Shown here piece after piece: positions 1-8,569 of a DNA stretch of 49,977 bases (the first letter of the stretch is position 1; each line of letters starts with the position of its first letter). Position numbers and translations under genes: made by a program. The notes beneath the pieces are model-generated. The model searched no databases and was not told the DNA's origin. It worked only from the letters and a program-made list of their open reading frames with translations. Origin of the DNA: Pseudomonas bohemica. GTDB lineage: Bacteria; Pseudomonadota; Gammaproteobacteria; Pseudomonadales; Pseudomonadaceae. The stretch is from contig NZ_NKHL01000085.1 in assembly GCF_002934685.1 (NCBI RefSeq), forward strand, positions 1-49,977. Direction: 5' to 3'.

Positions 1-23
1 CACCGCCGGCAAGCCGTGCTGCC
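1..23. repeat. REP half, class B (CCGGCAAGCCG core), cut by window edge
   Basis: The first bases carry the core GCCGGCAAGCCGTGCTGC, which matches the right arm of the REP elements at 2529-2590 and 9384-9449. It is one arm only because the window starts here. It lies just downstream of the minus-strand hydrolase gene, a usual REP position. Confidence 0.6.
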
Positions 24-48
24 AAAGGTTTCGATCCTCGAGATCGAT

Positions 49-816
49 TCAGTCGAATTTCTTCAGATACGCGTCCGTCAGCTCAATCAGGCGATCGCGG
101 CCAAAGCTCTTACAGTGGCCGCCGTGAACCACGCGCGCGGGCAGTCCGCGCAGGCGCTGCATGGTACGCACGTAATCGTCGATCGAGGAGTGAGCGAGGT
201 TGTCGAGCAGTTCGCCGTCATAAATGGCGTCGCCGGAAAACAGCGTCTGCGTCGACGCTTCCCAGAGGCCGATGCTGCCGGGGGAGTGTCCGGGCAGATG
301 CAGCACCTCGAAATGTCGGTTGCCCAGGTCGATCACATCGCCTTCTTCCAGCGTGCGAGTGACATTGGCGGCCTGGATTTTCCAGCTGTCGAGATCGTAA
401 TCAGGGGAGGGCAGCGCACTGATGATTGGCCCCAGCCGTTCGCCGCCAAGAGTCGCGAGGCTGAAATCAGTGGGATCGAAGTCCGCTTCGACCAGCGTGA
501 AATAGCCATCCGAACCGCGCAGTCCGTCTGCTTCGGCACTGTGCACCAGGCATTCGTCGAACTCGTGATGACAACCGACGTGATCCAGGTGTACATGGCT
601 TGCCACCGCGCTGATGCGCTGGCCGAACAGGTTTTTCGCCGCTTCGCGCAAACTGCAGATGCCCATGCCGGTGTCGATCACTACATCCTGGTCACGCCCG
701 CGAATGTGCCAGATGTTGCAGCGCAGCCAGGGCGTGACGTGGGGTTCGGTGATCAGCGTGATGGCGTCATCGATCTTCTCCAGCGAATACCACTGGTCTG
801 CGACTTTCCTGAGCAT
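49..816 (-). CDS. MBL-fold metallo-hydrolase
   Basis: A 255-residue protein of the metallo-beta-lactamase superfamily. The metal-binding motif HVHLDH is at residues 74-79, preceded by the strand VVIDTGMG at 45-52. Further ligand regions are HLPGHSPGSIG in the middle, GDAIYDG, and HGGH near the C-terminus. These are the usual positions for a two-metal hydrolase active site. No signal peptide is visible, so it is probably cytoplasmic. The start at 816 is chosen because GAGGTG lies about 8 bases upstream. The reading frame stays open for another 1.4 kb, but that part is antisense to ilvE and is not protein-like. It is divergent from ilvE with a 261-bp shared upstream region. The substrate cannot be told from sequence; glyoxalase II-like and quorum-lactonase-like enzymes share the motif. 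Confidence 0.85.
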   Translation of the reverse strand: MLRKVADQWYSLEKIDDAITLITEPHVTPWLRCNIWHIRGRDQDVVIDTGMGICSLREAAKNLFGQRISAVASHVHLDHVGCHHEFDECLVHSAEADGLRGSDGYFTLVEADFDPTDFSLATLGGERLGPIISALPSPDYDLDSWKIQAANVTRTLEEGDVIDLGNRHFEVLHLPGHSPGSIGLWEASTQTLFSGDAIYDGELLDNLAHSSIDDYVRTMQRLRGLPARVVHGGHCKSFGRDRLIELTDAYLKKFD

Positions 817-1077
817 CGCCTGCACCTCGATCAACGGGAACGGCTGCCAGATTCGCAGGTTGGAGGTTTTTTTTGAAGCGCTTTTAAGGACGGCTTGCGA
901 CGCGCCGGCAGTTCTTTTTCGAGTCGCGAGCGTCGGAGGCGGTTTGTCCGGCAAAAAATCAGTAATATGGCGCAACATCGGTGAAGGCCAGTTCCTCCGC
1001 CGAGCCTTCACGACCATATTTGATGAAACGCCAGCTCCGCGAACGCCGGGCGCGCTGGCCAGGAAATAGAGGGTGTC

Positions 1078-2097
1078 ATGGGTAACGAAAGCATTAATTG
1101 GGACAAGCTGGGTTTCGACTACATCAAGACCGACAAGCGCTACCTGGCTCACTGGCGCGACGGTGAGTGGGACAAAGGCACCCTGACCGAAGACAACGTG
1201 CTGCATATCAGCGAAGGCTCGACCGCGCTGCATTATGGTCAACAGTGTTTCGAGGGCCTTAAGGCCTATCGCGCCAAAGACGGCTCGATCAACCTGTTCC
1301 GCCCGGACCAGAACGCTGCGCGCATGCAACGCAGCTGCTCGCGTCTGCTGATGCCGCACGTTCCGACCGAACAGTTCATCGAGGCGTGCAAGGAAGTGGT
1401 GCGCGCCAACGAGCGTTTCATTCCTCCGTACGGCACCGGCGGTGCGCTGTACCTGCGTCCGTTCGTGATCGGCGTGGGCGACAATATCGGCGTGCGTGCA
1501 GCGCCGGAGTTTATCTTTTCGGTGTTCTGCATTCCGGTCGGCCCTTATTTCAAGGGCGGGATGAAGCCGCACAATTTCGTGATTTCCAGCTACGACCGCG
1601 CGGCGCCGCAAGGCACGGGTGCTGCGAAGGTGGGTGGTAACTACGCAGCGAGCATGATGCCGGGCAGCGAGGCCAAGAAGCATGGTTTTGCCGATGCGAT
1701 CTATCTCGATCCGCTGACTCATTCGAAGATCGAGGAGGTGGGTTCGGCCAACTTCTTCGGGATTACCCATGATGATCAGTTCATTACGCCGAAGTCTCCG
1801 TCGGTGCTGCCGGGAATTACTCGCTTGTCGTTGATCGAGTTGGCCGAGAGCCGTTTGGGCTTGAAGGTCACGGAAGGCGAGGTCTTCATCGATAAGCTGG
1901 ATCAGTTCAAGGAAGCCGGCGCTTGTGGTACGGCGGCCGTGATTACGCCGATTGGCGGGATCAGTTACAAGGACAAGTTGCACGTGTTCCACAGTGAGAC
2001 TGAGGTGGGGCCCGTGACTCAGCGGTTGTACAAGGAGCTGACGGGGATTCAGTCCGGCGAGATCGAAGGGCCTGCGGGTTGGGTTGTTAAGGTTTGA
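1078..2097 (+). CDS. ilvE: branched-chain amino acid aminotransferase
   Basis: A 339-residue fold-type IV PLP enzyme that interconverts valine, leucine and isoleucine with their 2-oxo acids, using glutamate/2-oxoglutarate. The PLP lysine is Lys184 in KVGGNY. HYGQQCFEGLKAYR (about 52-65) and YLRPFVIGVG (125-134) are family landmarks, and the GACGTAAVITPI segment near the C-terminus contacts the cofactor phosphate. The length and the KxGGNY form match the longer, eukaryote-like BCAT subgroup rather than the roughly 307-residue E. coli-type IlvE. The ATG at 1078 follows a weak Shine-Dalgarno sequence (GAGGGTGTC). A strong terminator follows, so the gene looks monocistronic. I saw no leader peptide with branched-chain codon runs upstream. 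Confidence 0.95.
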   Translation: MGNESINWDKLGFDYIKTDKRYLAHWRDGEWDKGTLTEDNVLHISEGSTALHYGQQCFEGLKAYRAKDGSINLFRPDQNAARMQRSCSRLLMPHVPTEQFIEACKEVVRANERFIPPYGTGGALYLRPFVIGVGDNIGVRAAPEFIFSVFCIPVGPYFKGGMKPHNFVISSYDRAAPQGTGAAKVGGNYAASMMPGSEAKKHGFADAIYLDPLTHSKIEEVGSANFFGITHDDQFITPKSPSVLPGITRLSLIELAESRLGLKVTEGEVFIDKLDQFKEAGACGTAAVITPIGGISYKDKLHVFHSETEVGPVTQRLYKELTGIQSGEIEGPAGWVVKV

Positions 2098-2124
2098 GCT
2101 GGAGTGAAGTGAACGCTTCTCAAG

Positions 2125-2154
2125 AAAACCACCGCCTTTGTGCGGTGGTTTTTT
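2125..2154 (+). terminator. intrinsic terminator of ilvE
   Basis: AAAACCACCGC (2125-2135) pairs perfectly with GCGGTGGTTTT (2142-2152) around a 6-base loop, and the T-run continues to 2154. It starts 28 bp after the ilvE stop. The A-run on the left arm means it could also stop minus-strand transcripts. Confidence 0.93.
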
Positions 2155-2387
2155 GTGGGTGGCTGCTTGGGCTTGGGTGAATATCCGAGTGGTTTCGCTC
2201 TTATAGCGAGTCACTTGTAAAAAAGCGCCAAGTGACCAAGGGCTTTTGCTCCTGGTTTGGCCTGCAGCCAAGTCGCGATTTGTATCGCCTGAACTATTGC
2301 GCTAGAAAAGCAAAAGCTCGCTGGCTGGAGCTGACGCCCCTCGCATTTCTCGGCTGAACGCAATTCTTCGTTACATCCCCCAATCTG

Positions 2388-2418
2388 CTGTAGGAGCCAG
2401 CTTGCTGGCGAGCGAGGG
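2388..2418. repeat. REP half, class A variant
   Basis: CTGTAGGAGCCAGCTTGCTGGCGAGCG is a variant of the GTGGGAGnGAGCTTGCTCnCGA REP core seen repeatedly in this window. CCAGC/GCTGG form its short stem. No inverted partner is close by. Confidence 0.6.
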
Positions 2419-2447
2419 ATGTCAGATAACGCATTTGTGATTGGCCC

Positions 2448-2480
2448 ACCGCATTCGCTGCCGTCGTAACCTCCGACGTC
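2448..2480. repeat. 33-bp dispersed repeat, copy 1
   Basis: Positions 2448-2480 match 31822-31854 at 32 of 33 positions, with one T/C difference; the shared core includes CGTCGTAACCTCCGACGTC. Within it GTCG and CGAC can pair weakly. Both copies lie close behind a class A REP half, so the element may belong to a larger REP-associated repeat family. No coding role is evident. Confidence 0.75.
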
Positions 2481-2528
2481 GCCCACACGTTCTGCGGCGT
2501 ACGGGGATTTAGCGTAGACGCGCTTTTC

Positions 2529-2590
2529 CTGTAGCAGTCCGGCTTGCCGGCGGCAGCGATCTCACGGACGTCACCGCCGGCGCCAGCCTG
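2529..2590. repeat. REP pair, class B
   Basis: The left arm CTGTAGCAGTCCGGCTTGCCGG and the right arm CACCGCCGGCGCCAGCCTGC face each other across about 25 bp. The core is the same as at 9384-9449 and at the window start. The right arm is degenerate. Confidence 0.65.
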
Positions 2591-2732
2591 CGCTTTCAGG
2601 AGCACGAGTTCCGCACTCCCAGCCGATGGCCGCCAGTTCACCAGCCAAGGGAGAGTCCGGCGACGCTGACGATCAGCCAGGCGGATTGCGTGCCGATGTG
2701 CTGAACAGCAGGGCATGCGCATGTTTGCCCAA

Positions 2733-2819
2733 CTGTAGGAGCGCGCTTGCCCACGAACGCATCTGCAGACCCCTCAGGGGCCTCTGATCTATCGCATTCG
2801 CGGGCAAGCGCGCTTTACG
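2733..2819. repeat. REP pair, class A
   Basis: CTGTAGGAGCGCGCTTGCCC and the opposed GGGCAAGCGCGCTTTACG form an inverted pair of REP elements (a BIME-like unit) about 40 bp apart, immediately downstream of the bufD stop codon. Confidence 0.7.
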
Positions 2820-2832
2820 GCTGGGGCGGTAT

Positions 2833-3303
2833 TTAACGGATACCCAACGGGCGATCCAGCGACAGCGCTCCACCGCCCTTGGCAATGATGATCAGCAACA
2901 ACCCCGCCCAGCTCAGGTGAGTGGCCCAGGCATCGGGGTAGACGAAGATCTCGATTACCAGCGTCATGCCCAGCAGGGCGAAGGCCGATAACCGCGTGAA
3001 CAGTCCCAGTATCAGCAGCACCGGGAACAGGTGCTCGGCATACGCCGCCATATGCGCGGCGATGTCCGGCGGGATCAGTGGCAGTTTGTATTCATTGCTG
3101 AACAGGTAATAGGTGCTGTCGGTGACAGTCAGGAAACCCTCGACCTTGGTCCTTCCCGACATCAGGAATATCCCGGCGATGGCAAGGCGTGCCAACAACG
3201 ACAGCCAGGAATCGGTGATCAAAAGATGGAGGCGATCGGCCAGGCTATTCCAGACCGATCGTGGCGAATGTTGACAGGGGGTTTGGGTAGGTAAGGCGTC
3301 CAT
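2833..3303 (-). CDS. bufD: DoxX-family membrane protein of bufferin operon
   Basis: A 156-residue integral membrane protein of the DoxX family. Four hydrophobic segments are seen, at about residues 33-50, 81-102, 106-124 and 130-143, with SGRTK after the first as in DoxX members. It is the last gene of a four-gene unit (bufA, bufB, bufC, bufD), with 16 bp between the bufC stop and this ATG. The set DUF2282, DUF692, DUF2063, DoxX is the known composition of bufferin operons, where the DoxX protein is accessory and its exact role is not settled. The ATG at 3303 is preceded by GGAGAACGCC. A longer frame upstream overlaps bufC and is not real. Confidence 0.88.
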   Translation of the reverse strand: MDALPTQTPCQHSPRSVWNSLADRLHLLITDSWLSLLARLAIAGIFLMSGRTKVEGFLTVTDSTYYLFSNEYKLPLIPPDIAAHMAAYAEHLFPVLLILGLFTRLSAFALLGMTLVIEIFVYPDAWATHLSWAGLLLIIIAKGGGALSLDRPLGIR

Positions 3304-3319
3304 GGCGTTCTCCAATGGA

Positions 3320-4069
3320 TCAAGAAGGATCGGTCGCGGCGAACACATCCGCGCGGACCAATCGGGTAAGCAGTTCGAGAATGTCCAGCGACGGCTGAAT
3401 GTCGCTGGCGTGTTGGGCGGCTTGCGCCAGCGGTTGCCCAATGGCGCAGGCGTCAAGGAATGCACAGCCGCCGATGTCCAGCGCCTGCCAGCTGACAGCG
3501 CCGCCGCTGCGCACCAGCAAGGCACCTTCACCGTGCCAGTCGAGCTGTTCAGGCATTTGTAGCCCTTCACGGTTATGGCGCCAGATGCTGAACACCGGCT
3601 GATCGGCGAACCACACCCAACGTGCCGCCGCCCGTGGCGTGAGCTTCAGCGAAGCCAATCGTTCGCGGGCAAGACTGGCGATCCGTGTGACGTCGATACC
3701 GGGCTGATCAACCGCCGTGTGGCATTGGGTCCATAGCAGGTCGAGCCGTGCCACGTTGCCCAGATAAGGCAATGCCTGCGCATGCTCGAAATGATCGAGA
3801 AACCCCGGGAATTCACTGCCGTGATAAAGCAACCGGGCGTCGACAGGAACGGACCGTCGCCCATGGATCGCTGCAACGGCACCCAACCAAGTCCTGCCGA
3901 CCAGGCGCTCTACGGTGGGGAAATTGGCGAGAAGCGCATCCACCGCGCCCTTCATCACCGTGTTGCGGTACACCGTGAAGCCGGGTTGTTCGGTCGGCAG
4001 GCCAAGGCAACCCCCCTCGGGGTCGTACAGCGCCTCGACGAAGGCGTCCTGAAACGCACTCAGTCGCAC
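3320..4069 (-). CDS. bufC: DUF2063 RiPP-maturation partner (BufC-like)
   Basis: A 249-residue protein with the DUF2063 N-terminal domain ([12 protein letters not shown] at about 3-14, then [17 protein letters not shown]). In bufferin and related RiPP pathways the DUF2063 protein binds the precursor and presents it to the DUF692 oxidase. No ATG fits. The best start is GTG at 4069, which overlaps the end of bufB by 10 bp and gives the expected family N-terminus, so translational coupling with bufB is likely. The upstream extension of the frame to 4204 is antisense-like low-complexity sequence inside bufB and was left out. It is cytoplasmic, with no signal peptide or membrane segment. Confidence 0.88.
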   Translation of the reverse strand: MRLSAFQDAFVEALYDPEGGCLGLPTEQPGFTVYRNTVMKGAVDALLANFPTVERLVGRTWLGAVAAIHGRRSVPVDARLLYHGSEFPGFLDHFEHAQALPYLGNVARLDLLWTQCHTAVDQPGIDVTRIASLARERLASLKLTPRAAARWVWFADQPVFSIWRHNREGLQMPEQLDWHGEGALLVRSGGAVSWQALDIGGCAFLDACAIGQPLAQAAQHASDIQPSLDILELLTRLVRADVFAATDPS

Positions 4070-4896
4070 GGCGATGCCTCCAGCAGCGACTGCGCCCGGT
4101 CCCGCTCCAGCAGTAGCTCGCCGAAAGGCGGGATATGCTCGTCGCGCTCGATCAGCGTCGGTCGTGGACCCACGCGTCGAATCAGCCGCCGATACAACGC
4201 CCACACCGGCTCTGCGACCGGCGCATCGTGGGAATCAATCAACAGCGACGTGCCGCCGGGATCGACGCTGTGTCCGGCCAAATGAATTTCCATGATCGCG
4301 TCACTCGGAAATGCATCGACATAGGCGTTGGCGTCGTAACCCATATTGTGGGCGCTGAGAAACACGTTGTTGATGTCCAGCAACAGACCGCAACCGCTGC
4401 GGCTGCTCAGCTCGGCGAGAAACTCGATTTCACTGAACTGGTGACCAGGCAGTTGCAAGTAATGGCTCGGGTTTTCGATGGCGATCCGGCGCCCGAGACA
4501 TTCCTGCGTGCGCTGAATGTTATCGATGATCCGATGCAAGGCGTCCTCGGTGCGAGGAAAGGGCAGCAGATCGGCGTGGTATTGCCCCCGCCAGGTGGAC
4601 CAGGCGAGGTGCTCGGAAATGAGGGCTGGCTGAACCCGTTCGGCGAGGGCCTTGAGCCGCTTGAGGTGTTCGCTGTCGGGCGCGCAATCTGCCGCCAGGG
4701 ACAGGGAAACACCGTGCAACGAAAGCGGATGGCGACTGCCGATCGTCTCCAGCCACGCCAGGCGAGGGCCGCCGTCGATCATGTAGTTTTCCGGATGGAC
4801 TTCGAACCAGAGACCCCGAGCGGCGCAGTCATACGCCGCCTCGTAGTGATCGGCCTTGAGGCCCAGTCCGGCACCCAGTGTGAGTGATGTGTTCAT
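4060..4896 (-). CDS. bufB: DUF692 multinuclear iron oxidase (MNIO) for RiPP maturation
   Basis: A 278-residue TIM-barrel protein of the DUF692/MNIO family. Characteristic motifs include [12 protein letters not shown] near the N-terminus, [45 protein letters not shown] and EIHLAGHS, which together supply the His, Glu, Asp and Asn ligands of the multi-iron site. In bufferin systems this enzyme oxidises cysteines of the precursor, reported products being thiooxazole-type heterocycles that bind copper. The start at 4896 gives the typical [13 protein letters not shown] beginning; an in-frame ATG at 4917 would add seven residues. It lies 56 bp after bufA and overlaps bufC by 10 bp. Confidence 0.93.
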   Translation of the reverse strand: MNTSLTLGAGLGLKADHYEAAYDCAARGLWFEVHPENYMIDGGPRLAWLETIGSRHPLSLHGVSLSLAADCAPDSEHLKRLKALAERVQPALISEHLAWSTWRGQYHADLLPFPRTEDALHRIIDNIQRTQECLGRRIAIENPSHYLQLPGHQFSEIEFLAELSSRSGCGLLLDINNVFLSAHNMGYDANAYVDAFPSDAIMEIHLAGHSVDPGGTSLLIDSHDAPVAEPVWALYRRLIRRVGPRPTLIERDEHIPPFGELLLERDRAQSLLEASPCD

Positions 4897-4952
4897 GATC
4901 GACGCCTGCCCTTGCAATGTGTTTTACCGTTCAGCTTTTCGCGTGTGACCGG

Positions 4953-5222
4953 TTACATCGGGGTCAGCGAGCCGGTGCCGTGCGGCGTCTTGATGGAGGT
5001 GCAGGTGCCCGCCGGGACATTCTTCCAGGCGTCGCCCTGATAGTCGGTTTTCGAGGTGCCTGCACAGGTGGTCCCAGCGCCGGCCTTGCAGTCGTTCTTG
5101 CCGGCCATGGACACGCCGTAGCATTTTTCCATGGCCGGGGCCGAACCTGTTTCAGCTGCGTTGACCCCGGTGGCGATGGAAGCGAAGGCCAGAGCGACGG
5201 CGGCGAGTTTGAGGTTGTTCAT
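4953..5222 (-). CDS. bufA: DUF2282 bufferin precursor with four cysteines
   Basis: An 89-residue exported small protein. A Sec signal peptide is clear ([19 protein letters not shown], probable cleavage after NAA or NA at 22-23). The mature part holds exactly four cysteines, Cys34 (EKCYG), Cys45 (NDCKAG), Cys53 (TTCAG) and Cys74 (GTCTS), in the spacing of DUF2282 bufferins. In that family the bufB/bufC products modify the cysteines before export, and the peptide buffers copper in the periplasm. The start at 5222 is preceded by CTGGAG at good distance. It is the first gene of the operon and probably sets its expression. That copper is the metal here is inferred from the family. Confidence 0.93.
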   Translation of the reverse strand: MNNLKLAAVALAFASIATGVNAAETGSAPAMEKCYGVSMAGKNDCKAGAGTTCAGTSKTDYQGDAWKNVPAGTCTSIKTPHGTGSLTPM

Positions 5223-5290
5223 GTGGATCTCCAGTTACCTGATTGAGGATGTTTGCAGCACCTGCGTGAGGTCACGCCGTGCGACAGGTC

Positions 5291-5304
5291 CGAACGTTAG
5301 TTCG
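5291..5304. promoter_or_regulatory. short palindrome upstream of bufA
   Basis: CGAACGTTAGTTCG is a perfect 5-bp inverted repeat with a 4-base centre, 69 bp upstream of the bufA start. It may be an operator, but a palindrome of this length can occur by chance. Confidence 0.25.
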
Positions 5305-5479
5305 AGGTAGAAATGAGCGCGAGTGTGATGTCGTGCCATTTTGTGTCTACGCCAACCTGCCGATCATGGGCCCCGGGATCTGCGTGTCAGCACACGCTGT
5401 GCATCAGAACCGAGAAGTAGCTCGCTGCAGATCCAAAAACGGTTACAGGCCTTCACACATATTTTTCAGCGGCAGGGAA

Positions 5480-6385
5480 TCAGGCAGTCACGCCGTATTC
5501 GAGCAACAGGTTTTCCAGCCAGTCCATGAACACCCGGCAGCGCTGTGGCAGGTGCCGACGATGGGCATAGAGCAATGAAACCGGCATCGGTGCAGGCTGG
5601 TAGTCGGGGAGGATTTCCACCAGTTCGCCGCGACGCAGGTGATAGACGTTGGACAGGCGCGGTATCTGCACGATACCCAGGCCGCCGAGGCAAGCGGCCT
5701 CGTAGGCTTCGATGTAATTGACCGTGATGCTGCTGGGCATCGGCACCTGATGGTCCTTGCCGTCGCGGTGATATTCGAACGTGGGGTGGCTTGCGCCAAA
5801 GGCCGAGACATAGTTGATGAGCCGGTGCTGCTGCAGGTCTTCCAGGGTCTGTGGCACGCCGAAGCGCTCGGCGTAATCGACGCTTACACAATTGATCATG
5901 CGGAAGTTGCCGACCTTGCGCGCGACCAGCGTGGTGTCCGGCAACTCGCCGACGCGCATGACGCAGTCGAAACCTTCGCGCACCAGATCGACCCGACGGT
6001 CGGTGCTGCTGATTTCCAGTTCGATCAGCGGATGCCGATCAATGAAATCACTCACCCGTGGCATCACCAGCCTGCGCGCGACAGCCGTCGGCATGTCGAC
6101 CCGCAGGCGCCCGCTGAGCACGGCATTGTCCTGCCGAAACAGGCTTTCCAGTTCATCCATTTGCGCCAGCAGATCCTTGCTGCGTTCGTACAGCGCCTGG
6201 CCGTCCGGGGTGGTCTGGACCTTGCGCGTGGTGCGCTGCAGCAGACGGGTGCCGAGCAACTGCTCAAGGGCGCGAATCTGCTCGGACACACTGGAGCGCG
6301 GCAGCCCCAACGCATCGCTGGCAAGGGTGAAGCTGGAAAGCTCCGCGACCCGGACGAAGGTCTTGAGCAGATCGAGTTTATTCAT
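5480..6385 (-). CDS. LysR-family transcriptional regulator
   Basis: A 301-residue LTTR. The winged helix-turn-helix is at residues 1-60 (LLKTFVRVAELSSFTLASDAL, then RSSVSEQIRALEQLLGTRLLQRTTRKV). The effector domain follows, with GRLRVDMPTAVARRLVMP at its start. The AARLVxP-like opening and HPLIELEISSTDRRVDLVREGFD are typical of the CrgA/AaeR-type branch, which often responds to aromatic or quinone-like compounds. It is divergent from an SDR gene, with 123 bp between start codons holding a long inverted repeat, and probably controls that SDR and itself. The effector is unknown. Confidence 0.92.
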   Translation of the reverse strand: MNKLDLLKTFVRVAELSSFTLASDALGLPRSSVSEQIRALEQLLGTRLLQRTTRKVQTTPDGQALYERSKDLLAQMDELESLFRQDNAVLSGRLRVDMPTAVARRLVMPRVSDFIDRHPLIELEISSTDRRVDLVREGFDCVMRVGELPDTTLVARKVGNFRMINCVSVDYAERFGVPQTLEDLQQHRLINYVSAFGASHPTFEYHRDGKDHQVPMPSSITVNYIEAYEAACLGGLGIVQIPRLSNVYHLRRGELVEILPDYQPAPMPVSLLYAHRRHLPQRCRVFMDWLENLLLEYGVTA

Positions 6386-6397
6386 GGTGTTAGATCC

Positions 6398-6463
6398 ATT
6401 GTTCGCCGATGTCGATCAGTCATATCGAGACAGGCGGGTTTATCGGGAAGCATGGCGAACAAT
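6398..6463. promoter_or_regulatory. two opposed 10-bp operator-like sites between lysR and SDR
   Basis: ATTGTTCGCC at 6398-6407 is repeated exactly, in inverted orientation, as GGCGAACAAT at 6454-6463. The inner flanks GATG and CAT extend the match with one bulge. The sites lie 13 bp before the lysR start codon and 46 bp before the SDR start codon. Paired sites of this kind fit LysR binding, which often uses a recognition and an activation site. Confidence 0.6.
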
Positions 6464-6508
6464 ACAGTGCTGCTCACTGACTGAATACAGCCACTGGAGG
6501 TAGCAATC

Positions 6509-7267
6509 ATGGGTAACAAAATCGCGATCATTACCGGCGCCAGCCGTGGCTTGGGCAAGAGCACCGCGCTGCATCTGGCACGCCAGGGCGTCGATATCAT
6601 CGGCACGTATCACAGCCGTGATCAGGAAGCGCGGAGCGTGGTAGAGGAAATCGAAGCGCTGGGCGGCAAGGCAAAAATGCTGCAACTGGACGTCGATGAC
6701 AGCAGCCTTTTCGAGAACTTCGCGACCCAGGTGTCGGCTTTGCTCAGGGCCTATTTCAAGGCCGAGCGCTTCGATTTTCTGGTGAACAATGCCGGCATCG
6801 GCTTGTACGCCAGCTGCGCCGAGACCACCGAGGCTCAGTTCGATCAGCTGATGAACGTGCATTTCAAGGGGCCGTTTTTTCTGACGCAGAAACTGTTGCC
6901 GCTGATTGCCAACGGCGGACGGATCGTCAATATCTCTTCCGGTCTGGCGCGTTTCTCGCCGGTCGGCTATGCCGCTTATGCTTCGATGAAAGGGGCTATA
7001 GAGGTCTGGACTCGCTACCTTGCCAATGAACTGGGGCCGCGTGACATCACCGTGAATTCACTGGCTCCCGGTGCGATCGAGACTGACTTTGGTGGTGGTA
7101 CCGTGCGTGACAATCCAGAGGTGAATGCCTGGATTTCGTCCAATACGGCCCTTGGGCGCGCCGGTCTGCCGGATGATATCGGCGCGGCGGTTTCGATGTT
7201 GCTGGGCGAGGGCGGCGGCTGGATTACCGCACAGCGCATCGAGGCATCGGGTGGGATGTTTGTCTGA
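6509..7267 (+). CDS. short-chain dehydrogenase/reductase
   Basis: A 252-residue classical SDR. It has the nucleotide-binding TGASRGLG at 9-16, NNAG at 93-96, the catalytic Ser in NISS (141-144), and Tyr157-x-x-x-Lys161 (YASMK). The C-terminal IEASGGMFV is the usual SDR end. It is an NAD(P)-dependent oxidoreductase of soluble type; there is no conserved acidic residue after strand 2 (TYHSR), which suggests NADP(H). ATG 6509 follows GGAGGTAGCAATC. It is divergently paired with the LysR gene at 5480-6385, so it is probably its target. The substrate is unknown. Confidence 0.92.
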   Translation: MGNKIAIITGASRGLGKSTALHLARQGVDIIGTYHSRDQEARSVVEEIEALGGKAKMLQLDVDDSSLFENFATQVSALLRAYFKAERFDFLVNNAGIGLYASCAETTEAQFDQLMNVHFKGPFFLTQKLLPLIANGGRIVNISSGLARFSPVGYAAYASMKGAIEVWTRYLANELGPRDITVNSLAPGAIETDFGGGTVRDNPEVNAWISSNTALGRAGLPDDIGAAVSMLLGEGGGWITAQRIEASGGMFV

Positions 7268-7279
7268 TCGCGCATGATT

Positions 7280-7367
7280 TGTAGGAGCGCGCTGGCCCGC
7301 GGTAACTCCCGTTCAGCGGGCGCGGTAGTCACTGGACGTGCGCTATCGCGAGCCAGCGCCTCCTGCA
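7280..7367. repeat. REP pair, class A
   Basis: TGTAGGAGCGCGCTGGCCCGCG and the opposed ATCGCGAGCCAGCGCCTCCTG form an inverted pair across about 50 bp, in the gap between the convergent SDR and AEC transporter genes. It may help separate the two convergent transcripts, though it has no T-run. Confidence 0.7.
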
Positions 7368-7393
7368 GGGCGTTAGCTTCACCTGATATTGAT

Positions 7394-8323
7394 TCACCCG
7401 TTGATGTAATAAATGCACAGCGACAACGTCACCAGCGATCCCAGGGTCGAAATCAGGATGGTGCTGGACACCACAGAGGCCTCACGCTTGTAGTATTCGG
7501 CGAGCATGAACGGCCCGGTGCCAGTGGGCAGTGCACTGAGCAGTAAGGCGGAGTTGGCCCACAGCGGCGGCAGGTGAAACACCTTGAAGGCCAGAAACCA
7601 GGTCAGCAGCGGGTGGGCGATCAGTTTGATCAACACCAACAGGCTGGTGCCGTGGCGTGGGCCTTGTTGTTTCTGGGCCAGGAACAAACCCAGGGAAATC
7701 AGCGCACACGGCGTGGTCGCAGCGCCCAACAGATTCAGGAACTTGTCCAGGGCGCCCGGCAGCGGCATCCCGGTTGACGCCCAGCACGCCCCGAGAATCG
7801 GCGACACCACCAGCGGGTTCTTCGCCAGCGCCCCCAGCACCTTGATCACGATGCGGTGCACATGGGCTTCGCTCTGCAAGCCGATTTCGATGCACACCAG
7901 TGCAATGCCGAACAGCACGCACACCACCAGCAGCGAAGCGATCAGCGCGGGCTCCAGGCCACTCTGGCCCAGCACCATCACGCACAGCGGAATGCCGATA
8001 TACCCGGTGTTGGCGTAAGAAGCACTTAAGGCATCGATGCTGGCATCGGCGAAATGCCCGGCCTTCTTGCGCCGCAGCAGCAAGGTGACGACGAACATCA
8101 CCATCGTCGAAAGGGTGAACACCAGCACGAAGCCGGGGTGCCAGATCTGCGCCCAGGTGGCGGTCGCCGTCGCGGTGAATAACAGCGCCGGCAAACAGAG
8201 CCAGACCACCATACGGTTGATCTCCGACGCGGCGGTAGGGCCCAGGCGATTGGTGCGACGACACAGATACCCGACCAGGATCAAGGCGAAGATTGGCAAC
8301 AGGACATTCAAAACGGAAGACAT
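7394..8323 (-). CDS. AEC-family (auxin efflux carrier-like) permease
   Basis: A 309-residue integral membrane protein of the AEC/BART superfamily. Around ten hydrophobic segments are seen, beginning with VLNVLLPIFALILVGYLC at residues 4-21. The half-way motif YANTGYIGIPL and the C-terminal LLLSALPTGTGPFMLAEYY are typical of the family, which exports or imports organic acids and amino acid derivatives by secondary transport. The ATG at 8323 follows GAGGTCCG. Frames extending upstream to 8401 lack protein-like sequence. It appears to be transcribed alone. The substrate cannot be read from sequence. Confidence 0.9.
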   Translation of the reverse strand: MSSVLNVLLPIFALILVGYLCRRTNRLGPTAASEINRMVVWLCLPALLFTATATATWAQIWHPGFVLVFTLSTMVMFVVTLLLRRKKAGHFADASIDALSASYANTGYIGIPLCVMVLGQSGLEPALIASLLVVCVLFGIALVCIEIGLQSEAHVHRIVIKVLGALAKNPLVVSPILGACWASTGMPLPGALDKFLNLLGAATTPCALISLGLFLAQKQQGPRHGTSLLVLIKLIAHPLLTWFLAFKVFHLPPLWANSALLLSALPTGTGPFMLAEYYKREASVVSSTILISTLGSLVTLSLCIYYING

Positions 8324-8569
8324 CGGACCTCGGCCTTGGCTTTTTGAAGCGGAAGCGCTGACGATAGGCGTGTAAGGATACACCTTGAAACAAGCGGCCA
8401 AGATTAAAGTCGGAAATCGTTAGCGTCCAACCTTTCTCGTCATCGAGCGTGGATTTTTTATCGTTGCCAGGGTCTGTGTCAGCCCCGTTCCAGAGCGGCC
8501 GGGCTGATGGAGGAGCAGGAGGGGGATGAGTGCCCGAGCGATGTCGGGCACTGAAGAGGTGCGCTGCGG

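Larger units (their letters stand above)
2155..2832. other. REP-rich intergenic region, no gene seen
   Basis: About 680 bp between the ilvE terminator and the end of the bufferin-type operon. Open frames here have no recognisable protein content. The sequence is largely made of REP palindromes of both classes plus one copy of a separate 33-bp repeat, described in their own entries. Confidence 0.75.

Noticed and set aside
817..2271. Long minus-strand open frame continuing upstream of the MBL hydrolase through ilvE
   Set aside because: It is antisense to a well-recognised gene, is rich in Arg/His/Gln as shadow frames in GC-rich DNA are, and a good ribosome site defines the start at 816.
4135..4887. 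Plus-strand open frame of 250 codons opposite bufB
   Set aside because: It is an antisense shadow of the DUF692 gene with no motif of its own.
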